Of a stretch of DNA of 64,000 bases, positions 43,430-54,808 are shown piece by piece. The notes under the pieces were generated by a model. That model did not search any database. It was not told the DNA's origin and was given only the letters and a program-made list of their open reading frames with translations. A program made the translations under genes and the position numbers. The DNA is from Oegoconia quadripuncta (Eukaryota; Arthropoda; Insecta; Lepidoptera; Autostichidae). Location of the stretch: NCBI GenBank assembly GCA_949316235.1, contig OX438750.1:19594865-19658864 (forward strand). Reading direction: 5' to 3'. Position 1 is the first letter of the stretch; every line of letters starts with the position of its first letter.

Positions 43430-43700
43430 TAAATAAATAAAATATCCTTAGACATACACACAGCGCCATCTAGTTCCACACTAAGCAACAATAGGCTTGT
43501 GTTGTGGATACCAGATGGTTGATATACTACACAAATACATTTTTTTTGTAAATAAATACTTAGTATAAATGAAAACATCCATAACTCGGGTACACATGTC
43601 CGTATTCATCACACAAACATATGCCCCCAGCGGGATTCGAACCCGCAACCTTTTGGTATAGTGACCAGAGTTGCTAACCACTACATCAAACAGGTCGTCT
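43430..43700 (-). mobile_element. S3 SINE, uninterrupted reference copy
   Basis: From tail (GACATACACACAGCGCCATC) through GGATACCAGATGGTTGATAT and AAATACTTAGTATAAATGAA to box B complement GGGATTCGAACCCGCAACC and head complement CATCAAACAGGTCGTC. It serves as the empty-site reference for the split copy at 63258-63836. Confidence 0.92.
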
Positions 43701-46035
43701 AAACTAGCCTTAAGTAGAGATCATGACTTGGTTGCAGCATGATTTTGTACTACGGACCTAAATTTCAGGTTCGCATGATCAATAAAATCCTGTCTCACCG
43801 TGTGAACTGTGTACAAACCTGTATATAATTTATGAATAAACAAAATTATAGAGAGCCTACAGCAATAACATGTTGGTCCAACACTCCTAGCACAGTTTAT
43901 GTTTCCTTCCTAATTTACGTTTACAATAATTAAAAACTAAATAACCACCCATTACATATTCATTTCCACCGCTGTGTGATTTACGATTCTTATTAAATTG
44001 CTAATAATATGCTACATAATTTAAGACGTCATAAAATTTTCACCTTATAGTTCTATGACGAGCTTAGCAGGTCTTTGAAGTGGTAAACTAAGGAGGTTGT
44101 GTTCATCTATATGGGATAACAAGCCTATTGTGGTTACGCTGACAGTTAGAGGAGAAGTATTTTGTTACCGTTATTGTGCATGCGAGGGTATATTCAATTA
44201 GGCCACATTGCATTCCTACGAGAGGAAATGCAGAGCATCTTATGCTTAACGGGACACGTCCGGACTTCAGCTAGACTATATTATGTATTCTTTCCTGTTG
44301 ATACAAGTTTATGTTATTGTAATCTCCCGGGTATAAGCAATTTACCTTTAACTTTTACTGTGTGAATGACGTATTTCTTTTCAACCTATGGGTCTAACAA
44401 ATCCGTATTAGCGATCATCTAAAATGATCTGATTTTCCGAATACCCAGTTTAAATGAAATAGTTCATTTCTAAGCAGATTCACATTTTGTATTACCAAGG
44501 AAATATGGATCATACAATGATCCTAATATGAATTGCTGAGGCGGCGTAATAAACCTTCCAGTCTCTGACGACTGGGTCAGTGTCAACGCTACGCTAAGGC
44601 ATTAAATTTAATATAACGTAGCCATCTAAAATTAGAAAAACATCCGACTTCGAATTGACAGGTTCCGTTGTTTATGTACCAAAACATAGCACTTCCTTTA
44701 ACAAAAATACTGGTCAAATGTGTGTCATAGGTTAAATTTTGAGGGGGTTGTTAACTATAAGGGTACTGTAATGGTTAGGTCTGCTCCATATACGGGTTAA
44801 CCTCTAGCGTGTGAGGGTCTCGGATGCTCTAGCGTGTGAGGGTGAGATCGGAGACCCTCACACGCTTTATTTAGGAAAGAAGCGAATATCCTTCGTAATT
44901 ATTTTTAATTCCTTATATATTGTTATTCCATGTCATGCTTCCTTCCCGATTGGATTATATCTATTTGGATCTCTCGATTTATTATACAATAAAAATGTAT
45001 TCTTCCTTCTTATTCTTCTATCCATAACTTTCACATTTTTTGATTGTCTATAACTCAAATTCCAAAAGTTTTCGCGCCCAATGCTATGAAATTTCAATAA
45101 CATCCAACTAGAAATATACAGCATTACAGTACCTAGTTCGATAACTCCTTAAAATAAATATCACAACTGGTTTACAAAATGCTAAAAATATGCTGTAAAT
45201 ACATAAAAACATACATGCACGCCAAAAAACAAAACTCTAATAATAATATTCACTATCCTAAAGTAGAATTGAATTTGTTCTGTTGGGAGTCATCAATAAA
45301 TCAACATCAGAACTAGTGCAGATTTTGACTTTTCCCACAATGTTGTCACAGATTTGTGTGCTGTGAAGGTCATTACACTTCAAAATTAATTCTCACGATC
45401 ACGCATTAAGATGCTCTGATCCGTTCGAGATGAGACGTGGTGTTTTACAAAGCTAGTTTTACCGCTACCCAACTGCTAATTCGCCTTATGTTGTTAGCAA
45501 TAAAGGCAAGAATTAAGTGGATCACGTGCAAATGTACATTAGTGATATTATAACGTATCTTGGATGAATCAAATCAGCTGTCAGTTCACACGGGGATTTG
45601 GATCGTCTGCAAATGAAATTCCAAGTCGTCTTATTGAAATGACATGGTTACATATGTTAATTATGAAATATGGCAATATATTGCCCAAAATTTTAACTCA
45701 AAACCAAAGATTTTGAGGTTGAGTTTGTTACTAATAAACTATGCGGTAAGAGAACTACCTAAGAAATGTTTCTAATACAATAGCTTCGTGCTCATGTCTC
45801 TAGAACGTGTCTACCGCAAATGGTGAAATACTTTTATAATTTCTACATATGTGGTTCCTTACCAATGACGCTGCAGCCAATTATCTGTTTGACATTATAT
45901 GAATGATAAATTATTACAAACTCATTCATTCAACCATAGGAGATTTAATAGAGAGCTTATTTTGCTTCTCTAACAATGGTCAGTCACATATCCCACACTT
46001 GAACAGCCTTACGGCCGCACCGCTGTGGTATGACC
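43701..46035. other. No gene seen
   Basis: Mostly AT-rich unique DNA; the notable item is the hairpin at 44806-44866 (listed separately). Short ORFs at 44162-44365 and 44811-45053 lack features. Confidence 0.4.
44806..44866. repeat. Perfect 16-bp inverted repeat with an internal direct repeat
   Basis: AGCGTGTGAGGGTCTC (44806-44821) pairs with GAGACCCTCACACGCT (44851-44866). Between them AGCGTGTGAGGGT recurs at 44831-44843, a 25-bp direct repeat of CTCTAGCGTGTGAGGGT. The right arm could therefore pair with either left copy. Confidence 0.9.
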
Positions 46036-46268
46036 ACACTTCCTCTCACGAGAGAGGGTATGGACCAATAATAGATCACACGGACCCAGACGGATGGTGG
46101 TGGCTTTGTGTCAGATTAGTGGGTATCAGCGTTTTCGAGCTGCCTCTGTATAGGCCACTGACTAGGCTTAACGACTGCCGCCAATTGAAGACAACCGGAA
46201 CTATATTTAGCATACGTGGAAGTATGAAAATGTCACTGGAGGTCGCCCATCCAAGAGCTAACCACTCC
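46036..46268 (-). mobile_element. S5 (5S-rRNA-like) SINE, 5'-truncated
   Basis: Minus strand starts inside the 5S-like part (TTAGCTCTTGGATGGGCGAC) and continues AATTGGCGGCAGTCGTTAAG, CACTAATCTGACACAAAGCC and GGTCCATACCCTCTCTCG. It matches 58481-58780 and 48902-49185 over this order. Overlapping ORFs on both strands are incidental. Confidence 0.8.
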
Positions 46269-47497
46269 GGACGTTTCTTTACTAAAATTCCCAAAATGTA
46301 GTTTTTAGCAAGGCCAATAATATTAAATTAAACGCAAATTTATATGTGTATTTTATATACGTTTCTTATTTTGTCTTCACCATGCCCTTAAAGACAAAGA
46401 TCCCATCGTACAGGATGATTGTTACATGTAATTTACTATGCGTATAAGGTCATATTTTATAGTTATAAGCTTCTTTATAGTTCAACAACCACCCACAGAG
46501 TTTGTAAATGCATTTCGATGCATTTAAAGAATGAAATGGTCACTTTTATATCGCGTTGAACGATTTTCCGTTTTTATTACAACCAACGGATGAACACGTG
46601 GGCGTAGATTCAGAGTAGCACTTTTAATTTAATTCAATGACTTCCGCAGATGTTTCTTTATTTTATGAATGAATTGCTGTAATGAGTAGGTGTATTTACT
46701 GAGCATATCTCTACTCCATTGCTTACAATATAAAATGAAACCTATCCCAAATATGTACAGAAATAAACATTACATACCATTTTTATTGATTTCTTTTATT
46801 AACTAGTATTATTTAACTTTTATGATCTAGAAGGGAAATTCATAAGCGACTGATTTCTTAAGGATGATTTTATGGTAAAATTTAGGTTAAAAGTCGATTT
46901 TAACGTGGTTAAAATTTAGTTTGTTAAAAATATAGTTAAAAATATCAATATAGTTAAAAATGTCATAATTTCTCGCGATGGTTATAGAATCCATTATTTG
47001 AAAGAATTAACAAATAGAGTGCATGCGACAAATAAAGTTTACATAATAAAAAACTATTTTAATGCTGGCCGTAAACTAAAAAAAAGTTGAAATAGCCATA
47101 TCATGGCCGACGAAAAAACGCAAACAATGAAAGTGAACAATTTTGATGAACCCTTAACTAACCTTACAATTTTGGTGAGCACGATACTTTCCGCGCTTAA
47201 TTGGCCCGCCAAATGAGTCGAGGCTCAATTTAAACCGAGGCGGTGACATCAAAGCGAGTACCAACTTATTGTGGGTAGTCGGGGCAGCTGGTTGGAACCT
47301 TAAACAGATTAGAGTTGACGTAACAACGAAGATTATTTTAATGGTCAGTTTGATGAAAGTCAAGTGTAAAGATTCACAGCTAATGGGTGGCGATTTATGA
47401 GCTTTCACTTTATTTGCACGTCGTGTACAAATATATAAAAGCAGTGTTGCCAGATGAATAGTAAAAAAAGGAATAGCTTTCCGACCGCGGGTTCGCT
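46269..47497. other. No gene seen
   Basis: AT-rich. ATATAGTTAAAAAT occurs twice at about 46930-46965. TTCTTTACTAAAATTCCCAA near 46275 ends the preceding element region. No ORF of note. Confidence 0.4.
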
Positions 47498-47605
47498 ATT
47501 TTTGGTTTGGTAGACAAATTAGGACCTGGATTAATATATGGGCAAATTTTTTGAGGAAATCTTCTACGCGGATGAAGTCTCTGGTGGTAAGCTAGTGTTA
47601 CATAA
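47498..47605 (+). repeat. Family G fragment
   Basis: TTTGGTAGACAAATTAGGAC, then ATATATGGGCAAATTTT and GCGGATGAAGTCTCTGG match the minus-strand reading of 14600-14770. Confidence 0.55.
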
Positions 47606-48398
47606 AAATGTAAACATACATGTCATTTATGGTTCGCGTCAAAGTGGACACTTCGCCAGTATTTGAACATGTACCCACGTAGGTCCTCATACACAATATT
47701 CAAAATGTCGTTACCAGACGTGCGCAAACTTTCCCAAAAGGAAGCTATACGATATTTGTATATCATCTATATCCCGATTATTCACACTTTCTGCCCCTAC
47801 CTACCCCTAGGTGTTGATAATATCATAGACTGCTGTGACTATTCCTTATCAGACTCATCATTTAGCTGGTTTTCATATTTGGCAGGACTGGCATCAGATT
47901 TTCTGAAATCTCCATTATTCGAATCTTAGCATTAACTTGGCTACTACTATTATTTTTTCTGGTTTTCACATATTGTTGTAAAACGCTTCCGCAGGCAAAT
48001 ATATTAATATATTTGTCAAATTCTGCACGCTGTGGTAGCATCTGGTTTTTTATAATAGCGATAGATTTACCTACAATACGTAGGTACGCAAACTAATTAA
48101 TCAATGGTTCGGAATGCGGTTAAACGACTTGTTTTTAGTGGGACTAACTACCTACTAACAGCGTTTAAACCTGCTTTCTGATCATCTCGGGATGACTACA
48201 TCTTTCCTGATAGTTATTAATAATAAATCTTTTTATTCTAGAATAAAAGGTTTACAAAAATAATAAAAATAACTCTTTCTTTCCACAACAAAGTAGTGAC
48301 AACTATTGTACGATGAGAACCAAACCAACGGAATGTGACCACCACTGTTTAGTTCCGAGTTTATTTCAAGCTTCTATTTAATAAACTTTATACTCACT
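47606..48398. other. No gene seen
   Basis: An 88-codon ORF at 47663-47929 has no recognisable motif; the rest is AT-rich. Confidence 0.35.
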
Positions 48399-48710
48399 AC
48401 ATTGGGTTTACGATTCGGAGGTCGCGGGTTCGATCCCCAGCGGGGTACATGTTTAAGTACTCGGTTTGGTTGGTGGTAGGGCATTTTAAATGCCCGCCTG
48501 GCTAGCTACCACCATCTTATCTAAATCTGCCGCCAATCAGCAATGTTAATAGCATTGTTGTGTTCCGGTTGTCAGAGATAAGATAGCCAGTCCCCCAAAT
48601 GTGTTGGGATTTCCGGGTCAGTACGCTTCCATCTTCGACCTCATCTTCACTTAACGTCAGGTGTGATTGAGGTCAAGTTCCAACCCGTTGTGCAAAAAAA
48701 AAAAGAAAAA
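48399..48710 (+). mobile_element. S1 SINE, lacking the first bases
   Basis: Begins inside the head (ACATTGGGTTTACGATTCGG), retains box B GGTCGCGGGTTCGATCCCC, the full body and tail, and an A-run at 48695-48705. Box A is missing. Confidence 0.93.
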
Positions 48711-48901
48711 CTCACTAGTCCATAAAATATAATTCTAAACTACATAATACTAAAACAATTTTAAACAAATGCTAGTTTTTCGTGACCGGTAGAATCAAAA
48801 AAATATGGAAGACCTTGTTAGCTGCAACCTCTTATCTATTAGTCTATCACTGAACAAGATAATTAATGTTTCCGTTCTTTGAAATAAAACAACATACCAG
48901 T

Positions 48902-49185
48902 GAAGCTCTCGTGGCGTAGTCGCATTCACATTTGTTTTCAGTTAGAGAAGTTAAGCAAGATCTGACGCTGTCAGTTGTTGGATAGGTGACAACTAGTGGT
49001 ATTGTCCATACGAGTGTTCCTTGCGTCCATTTCGATTGTTTTCAAGACAGTCGTTAACCAAGTCTGTGACCTCCAACTGTAGGCTTGAAAACACTGTCTG
49101 GACACTAGTCTTACTCAAAATCCACAATTGGGACTGGACCCGAGTAGTGGATTATGGCCCATACGCTCTATGCGAGGAGGCTACT
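48902..49185 (+). mobile_element. S5 (5S-rRNA-like) SINE, full length
   Basis: Starts GCTCTCGTGGCGTAGTCGCA. At 48947-48998 GAAGTTAAGCAAGATCTGAC followed by GTTGGATAGGTGACA matches the internal control region of insect 5S rRNA (GAAGTTAAGCAACATCGGGC, then TTGGATGGGTGACC). The body follows, and a 3' domain (GTAGTGGATTATGGCCCATA) is shared with S4. Not a functional 5S gene: only the internal segment is 5S-like. Confidence 0.85.
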
Positions 49186-50157
49186 TCAATTTTAGGGACT
49201 TAAGACCAGGTTGATATGGACCAGTTTCCTAACAAAGAAGATCGTAGATAATTTATGTGGTTTTAACTCAGGTGTATTGAAATCATCCATTTTGTATAAT
49301 ACATTAAAAGGGTGCACCAACTCTAGTGGCACCTCAATTGATTTTTTTTTATACAACATATATACAAAATTGTGTAACACAGTCTAAAATATGTAATTTT
49401 TAAATATCTTTGAATCCTATGTTTTGGTAATTTAAAATTATGAATAGCAGTAGACGTTTTTATCAATATACTTTCAAAATCTCGAAAATAATCAAAATTC
49501 AAGTTGTTCAAATATTATTTATGATTAGTTTTTAGACATTTTGAATGCACCCAGCGAGTACATTTTGAATTTATGTTGCATTTGAAAATAAATCTTTATT
49601 TATCAAATGAGGGCGCTCTTGCCTGCGTATCATGACATCGTTAGTCGCGCGCGATGTAGGAATGAAAGTGGAATAGTTGTATTATCCGTCCAAGCGAATG
49701 AGCAGGACAAATATTATCTCGAGCGGCATAAACGTTTATCGCGCCTGTCATGCTACGGGGGCTGGTCTCGGTGTACCATCTTAAATTTCTTCTTCATGCA
49801 ATAGTTGCCATTACTCAACATCAGACGCAATTAGGACAAACCAGATATATATTTCTGATGTGTGCACCTTTCATCTCTTATAATAAAAATAGCATGAACA
49901 GAACAATAAAAAATAATTATCTGTATTTCAATATTTTGACTATGGCAATGTCATTGTTACTAGACTGTAATTAGAATTACATAGCCGTTAGCGATCTCAA
50001 TGTCCATCAGCAAATTTTGGCGCACGCGCAAGGTCTTGGGAGCCGCCATTGTTTGTTATACGCTTCAGGATCTCATAATATCTAGATATACATCATCAGA
50101 TTTGGTGGTCAAATTATACGAAACTTTCAGTAGGTCAAAATTGAGATTTTCATTATA
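49186..50157. other. No gene seen
   Basis: AT-rich; ORFs at 49607-49804 and neighbours show no family features. Confidence 0.4.
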
Positions 50158-50200
50158 ATCATCATCATATCAGCCACAGTACTTCCACTGCTGAACATAA
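50158..50200 (-). mobile_element. RTE 3' tail scrap
   Basis: ATCATCATCATATCAGCCAC followed by TTCCACTGCTGAACAT on the plus strand equals the complement of the L-R terminus. Confidence 0.65.
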
Positions 50201-50447
50201 TTCACTGTATCAGTAAAGAAAGATAAATTATTCTTCGGGTAAATACGAGTAAACTACAGCAAACATGTAATTAATGAGCTGCTCACCAAAATTCAATCTA
50301 CATATTTCTTACCCGACTGCCCAAGGTATCTCCATAACTACTTTGTTTGTAAACAAGCAATATGTATAATAATCCAGTAACGTCAATTTTCTGGTGTAAC
50401 TTCCTAGAATCTTAAAGTTTCTGTTTTTTGTACAATGTTAGACTTTC

Positions 50448-50714
50448 CCTGGTATAATGAGGGAGTATGGGTCATAGACCATCACGCCGGCTCAATGCGG
50501 TTTTAAGGACTTCACATGCCGTTGAATTTTTATTTCTGAGGCATGCATGTTTCCTCGCGATGTTTTCCTTCACCGTTCAAGAGCAGTAGGATATATGCAC
50601 ATGAGTAATTAATTATTTTTTTTAAGTAATTGGTACATAGCCTGTCTGAGAATTGAACTGGTACCTCCCAATTTGGGAGACCGGGTCTTAACCGCTGAGC
50701 CACCGATGTCGCTT
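50448..50714 (-). mobile_element. S4 SINE, second copy
   Basis: Same order as 28538-28863: head complement TCTTAACCGCTGAGCCACC, CCCAATTTGGGAGACC, CTTCACATGCCGTTGAATT, GCATGCATGTTTCCTCGCGA. The final GATGAT end is lost. Box B is mutated (GTTCAATTCTC). Confidence 0.9.
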
Positions 50715-51648
50715 GAAAGATTATAGGAACTTAAAAGAGTATCCTTACTGGACCATAAAAGTCTCGTGATTGACATAAGCTGCATGGGATACGCCTCGAC
50801 TTTTGCATAGGCATTTTAATATTGAATCTACTATTATTTTATAAGTCTGTGGAATATATACATCCACTAATTGAAAACCAAAACAACGACAAAGCCGGAA
50901 ATCAAGCTTCGGACACAGCATATACATATTACAGTTGATACTAAGGCCTAACCGAGTTGCGGTTGAGATGTCAAACCACTTTGCCACTGTTATGTGCTTC
51001 TAATAATGTAAAGCGGTAAATTCGTCTAATAAATATTATGAAGTTACCGTGTTATTTATGTGGTCAACCGTGTTCGTTAGATTTATAAGTTTATACTTAA
51101 GAAACATGACATGTTTATGGCCGGTGAAAAGATTAAGCATAGTAATATTTTTATCCGGCCATAAATGTATAATTATTTGCAATGGCACGTCAAACGCAAA
51201 AGGTGACTAAATTGCGCAAGCAATAAGAGCATCCTTAATTGTCCATCCTGTGCGAATCAACGTTGAGAAAGAATATAATATGTAGTAAAGTTGATTCTTG
51301 TGAAATAAAACCAAAAAACATTGACGGTACTCGTATGTAGTACCCACACGTAGCCGCACGACTACCTTACCACTTCCAGTATAAACAGGTCTCGTTGCGT
51401 TCACATTTCTTATAGCGTCACACGGTCAGCTTACACTGGTAATTTGCTAACTGTGCAAACTCACTCGTTTGTTTTACATAGGATTAAAGACACCGGCCAA
51501 GTGAGAGCCTCGGTAAATGGGAATTCGTTTTGTCAATTATTTTACTGCATTTCTAATATTAATCGTAATTATTTAACAGATTTCAAAAAAGGAGAACTTA
51601 TATAAAAAATGTGGTGATATTCTAAGTTTTCTTAAAGCTGAGTGTAAT
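50715..51648. other. No gene seen
   Basis: AT-rich. ACACCGGCCAAGTGAGAGCC at about 51490 is a known dispersed repeat start; ORFs 50745-50987 and 51207-51404 are unremarkable. Confidence 0.4.
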
Positions 51649-51867
51649 GACATGTTTGGTGTAGTGGTTAGAAACTGACTGCTAAACCAAAAGGTCGTGG
51701 GTTCGAATCCCGCTAGGGGCATATGTTTATATGACGAATACAGACATGTGTTCCCGAATTATGGAGCTATTTGTGTAGTTTATCAACCATCTGGTATGCA
51801 TATCACAAGCCTAGTTGCTTAGGATGGAACTAGATGGGGCTGTGTCTATGTGCAAAAAAAAAATATA
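51649..51867 (+). mobile_element. S3 SINE
   Basis: Head GACATGTTTGGTGTAGTGG, box B GGTCGTGGGTTCGAATCCCG, body, tail GGAACTAGATGGGGCTGTGT and an A-run at about 51854-51863. Confidence 0.92.
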
Positions 51868-51949
51868 AGTACAAACTTAATTAGAATTAAGTATGTACTA
51901 TGTAATTTCATGTCCATACCACTAAAATTTTTAACATTATTTACATTAC

Positions 51950-52160
51950 ACATTGACCTTAGCCGAGCTGCCCACACTTAAGTGCGGGAGTGCATTAATG
52001 TCGTCCTTGCACTTTACGGCGAGCCATCATTTCGTCCAATTTAATGCGACGGCGGCGGTGCGCGCATCTCCGCTATTAGCCAGAAACTGGTCCAACTTCC
52101 TACGTGCCAGGATGTTGCTCCATATTCACCATTCATTAGCTTAATGGCTATGACGATTAT
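51950..52160. promoter_or_regulatory. GC-rich repeat-free patch
   Basis: Contrast to flanks: TTAATGTCGTCCTTGCACTT, TTTAATGCGACGGCGGCGGT, GCGCGCATCTCCGCTATTAG. Could be conserved non-coding DNA or an exon edge. The 63-codon ORF inside has no recognisable features and no clear splice sites. Confidence 0.25.
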
Positions 52161-52242
52161 TGCAAAATTGCCTTCGGAAAAAACTGATGACCACCGGGAA
52201 TAGGTGACGTGCGTATAGAGATTTCAGCATTTGACGATTACC

Positions 52243-52280
52243 AAATATAGTTCCTGTAGATACCTACAGGAACTATATTT
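52243..52280. repeat. Perfect 17-bp hairpin
   Basis: AAATATAGTTCCTGTAG (52243-52259), loop ATAC, CTACAGGAACTATATTT (52264-52280). It is followed by a (TA)n tract at about 52291-52307. No mismatches, suggesting recent origin or constraint. Confidence 0.92.
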
Positions 52281-52290
52281 ATATATTTAC

Positions 52291-52307
52291 ATATATATAT
52301 ATATATA
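52291..52307. repeat. (TA)n microsatellite
   Basis: Alternating AT for about 17 bases directly after the hairpin. Confidence 0.9.
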
Positions 52308-52329
52308 CATACGGTGGAGTTTTAAAGAT

Positions 52330-52722
52330 CTTGAGTTGAGGGCAAACATCGGCAAGCGCGGCGTCGGACGTCGACCCACAAAGTAGGTGAAGGACTGGGG
52401 AACCTAATGAAAGTCGCGGTAAATCGCTAGATGCGGCCGCTTCCAACCGAGCGCGCTGGAAATCCTTGGGGGAGGGCCCTACCGAATTACACTACCCCGA
52501 AAAACGGTTGACCGAAGAACGTTTGATCGAATTCCGAGTACATTGCGGAGTTTGTTCATCATTAATTTTTTTAATTAAAACCAATTCCGCAATGTACTCG
52601 GAATTCGATCAACAGTTCTTCGGTCAACCGTGTTTCGGGGTAGTAATTCGGTATACCATAGCAACTGCTGGGGGAGGCCTATGTTTAGCTATGAACGTTC
52701 TATGACTGATATGATGATGTAC
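52330..52722 (+). mobile_element. L-R: RTE-type LINE 3' end split by a MITE
   Basis: Left part: GGCAAACATCGGCAAGCGCG (ANIGKRGVGRRP), then CCGCTTCCAACCGAGCGC and GAAATCCTTGGGGGAGG. The right part resumes GGGGGAGGCCTATGTTTAGC and ends CTATGACTGATATGATGATG. Joined, they follow the order KSLGEAYV of RTE C-termini. Inactive. Confidence 0.85.
52476..52668. mobile_element. Foldback MITE, about 193 bp, 9-bp target duplication
   Basis: Inverted repeats of about 70 bp: left from 52480 (TACCGAATTAC, TACCCCGAAAAACGGTTGAC, ATCGAATTCCGAGTACATTG) and right, complementary, 52586-52654, separated by a short AT-rich centre. It is flanked by TGGGGGAGG at 52467-52475 and 52669-52677, inside an RTE sequence that would otherwise read continuously. 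A 9-bp duplication would fit a Mutator-like (MULE) element; that class is inference. No transposase. Confidence 0.88.
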
Positions 52723-54559
52723 CGATACAACAAAATATCTACTAGTTTTAGGATGCTAAAGTACTTATAGGCATCGACTTTATACTCCCGTTTTTTTTTT
52801 ATATTAATCAATCTTCCTGGTTAAAATTTTGCTGATCGGCTAATAATTTTGTATGAGTTAGTAATTTTATTTTTTGGAAGTTTTAGAACCATAAACATGT
52901 TTTCACATATTCCATTTGAAAAGTGGAATCGGCACGAGTTGTAAAAACATCAAGCCAGCCAATACCAAATATTCAAATATAGTGGTAATCGGAGAACGAA
53001 GATCATCATCAGTAGGCAATATCATCAATCCATGGGGTGGTAATGATATTATTAGATTCACCAGAAACCATTAGAAACTAAATTGGGAACTGATAGGAAA
53101 AAAACGCTGCAACAGGGCTGGCGTTATAACTAGCTGTTATGTCGTATTTTGTTTTATGCAATATTTTATATTATTTAAATCCAACGGGGGTGCGACAGAA
53201 AACTAGCGTTGAAGCATTATGCTGTGTAGTTACCCATTCACTACTCCAGCATACATAGTAATATGTATACAAATCATAGACTAATTCTTAGTTTTGTAAT
53301 AGTTCCTAAAAATTTAATTTTAATGTATCTTTACGTGTTTTAACTAGTGAACAAACTATTTTCTCTCTTTCACTAGGTTAGTAATGATGATGATAAAGTT
53401 ATTAGTTTACGTGTCTTCATTCAAAAGATTGAAGTCAGATAAGAAGCAGCAACAAAAATATAATCTCGCTAACCAGAACTATAAAAAGTTCGACAGGAAA
53501 TTAAGCATTAATGTTTTTGATATCAAACAGTTACAAATCTCTACAAAACAACACATAACACTTCGTATAAATTACTATGAAAATAAATATACATACAATA
53601 TTAAGTTCGTTATCGTAAAACGCCAATCGTACCAGCTATAGGCACGTAACATACATAACTACTTAACATACTAATCTCTGATTGTTAACGATGATTCAAA
53701 CGCACCGACTAACATAACTATTTATTTCATTCCGAACTTTATATCACAGAGTATTTTAAGTTTAAATTAGATTAGATGATAGTTGAAAAGTCGTGCTTAC
53801 GGTAGCCGAAATCAAGGGTCAGAGAGATCAAGCGTGATCGAAAACTGATATTAAAGATTGTAACGAGAGTGACGCATGCGTGAATGAGATATTAGTGGCG
53901 CAAGGGGCAGTGTCGAAACGGTCCGTACACTGCTGGCCATTGTTAATGAATATGAACTAATAATATTTATTTAACTAGATACTTAATCATAAATATTTTC
54001 ATGAGTCACAACGTGCTAGATTGGATGTATATCGTGTAAAGGTTAATTGACAAATTATGTCAAATACTACTAATTATTCTGTACAACAGGGAATCTGTGC
54101 TAACAACTGGTGCTAGTTAACGGGGTATTATAAAAAATTATGTGCAGATCCTGGGTCACCCATTCATCACAATACTATTGGCTCTCGATTCTATGTATGC
54201 TTGTGTTTTCTTTTTTGTGATGAATAAATACCTTTTATTTATTTTTGTTTATTAATTTGTAGCTCATGAAAATTTAAAACTTTTGTCCGAAGACCTTTAA
54301 AAAAATTTTGGATTCTGTTTATGCTATACCGACATTTCGTCCGCGGAACGTAGTACTTTTATATGGAAGAGGTGAAAAAACTCCTTTATTACTCACTGCA
54401 CCGGTAAATCACCTAGGTAGCAAGAATTTTAAAAGGTCATAGAACAAGATGTTGCCTGTAATATAAAATAATATTACTGAGTTTTCGCTGTCGTTGAAGT
54501 CTTTTGTATGGAAGACATGGTTACCATGCAGTAGATGAGACGTGGGCTTACGTATCTAG
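52723..54559. other. No gene seen
   Basis: AT-rich. An 85-codon ORF at 53384-53641 is Lys/Gln/Asn-rich with no motif. No SINE. Confidence 0.4.
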
Positions 54560-54665
54560 CTTTTATTTACTTTAATACACGAGAAATACAAACATAGAAC
54601 AGTCAGATAATATATGCAAAGGTAAGTTTATCTCTAAAGAAATCTCATCCATCCAGAGATGTTAA
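54560..54665 (-). mobile_element. L-D 3' UTR fragment
   Basis: ATATGCAAAGGTAAGTTTAT followed by CTCTAAAGAAATCTC, and the preceding CATAGAACAGTCAGA, match 9405-9500 (TACAAAGGTGAGCTTATCTC). Confidence 0.65.
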
Positions 54666-54679
54666 ACCCTAGAGTTTCT

Positions 54680-54808
54680 TGCTCGTTCTTCTCTGGGGAG
54701 TCAGCTTTGTGAATGAGCAGTAAATTTAAATTTAATGTTAATATTAATAGTGACGTTTTCAAGTGATAATTTTATCCTATGAATTAAAATATTTTGATTT
54801 GATTTGAA
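54680..54808 (+). mobile_element. LINE 3' tail with TGATTT-type end
   Basis: Starts GTTTCTTGCTCGTTCTTCTC, continues AAGTGATAATTTTATCCTAT and ends AAAATATTTTGATTTGATTT, the plus-strand equivalent of 5535-5625. Confidence 0.6.

Noticed and set aside
45903..46301. 132-codon plus-strand ORF
   Set aside because: It lies over a reverse-strand S5 SINE; the open frame follows repeat sequence.
48947..48998. Possible 5S rRNA gene
   Set aside because: Only the internal control region is 5S-like; the outer stems are missing and the same segment recurs inside the S5 repeat.
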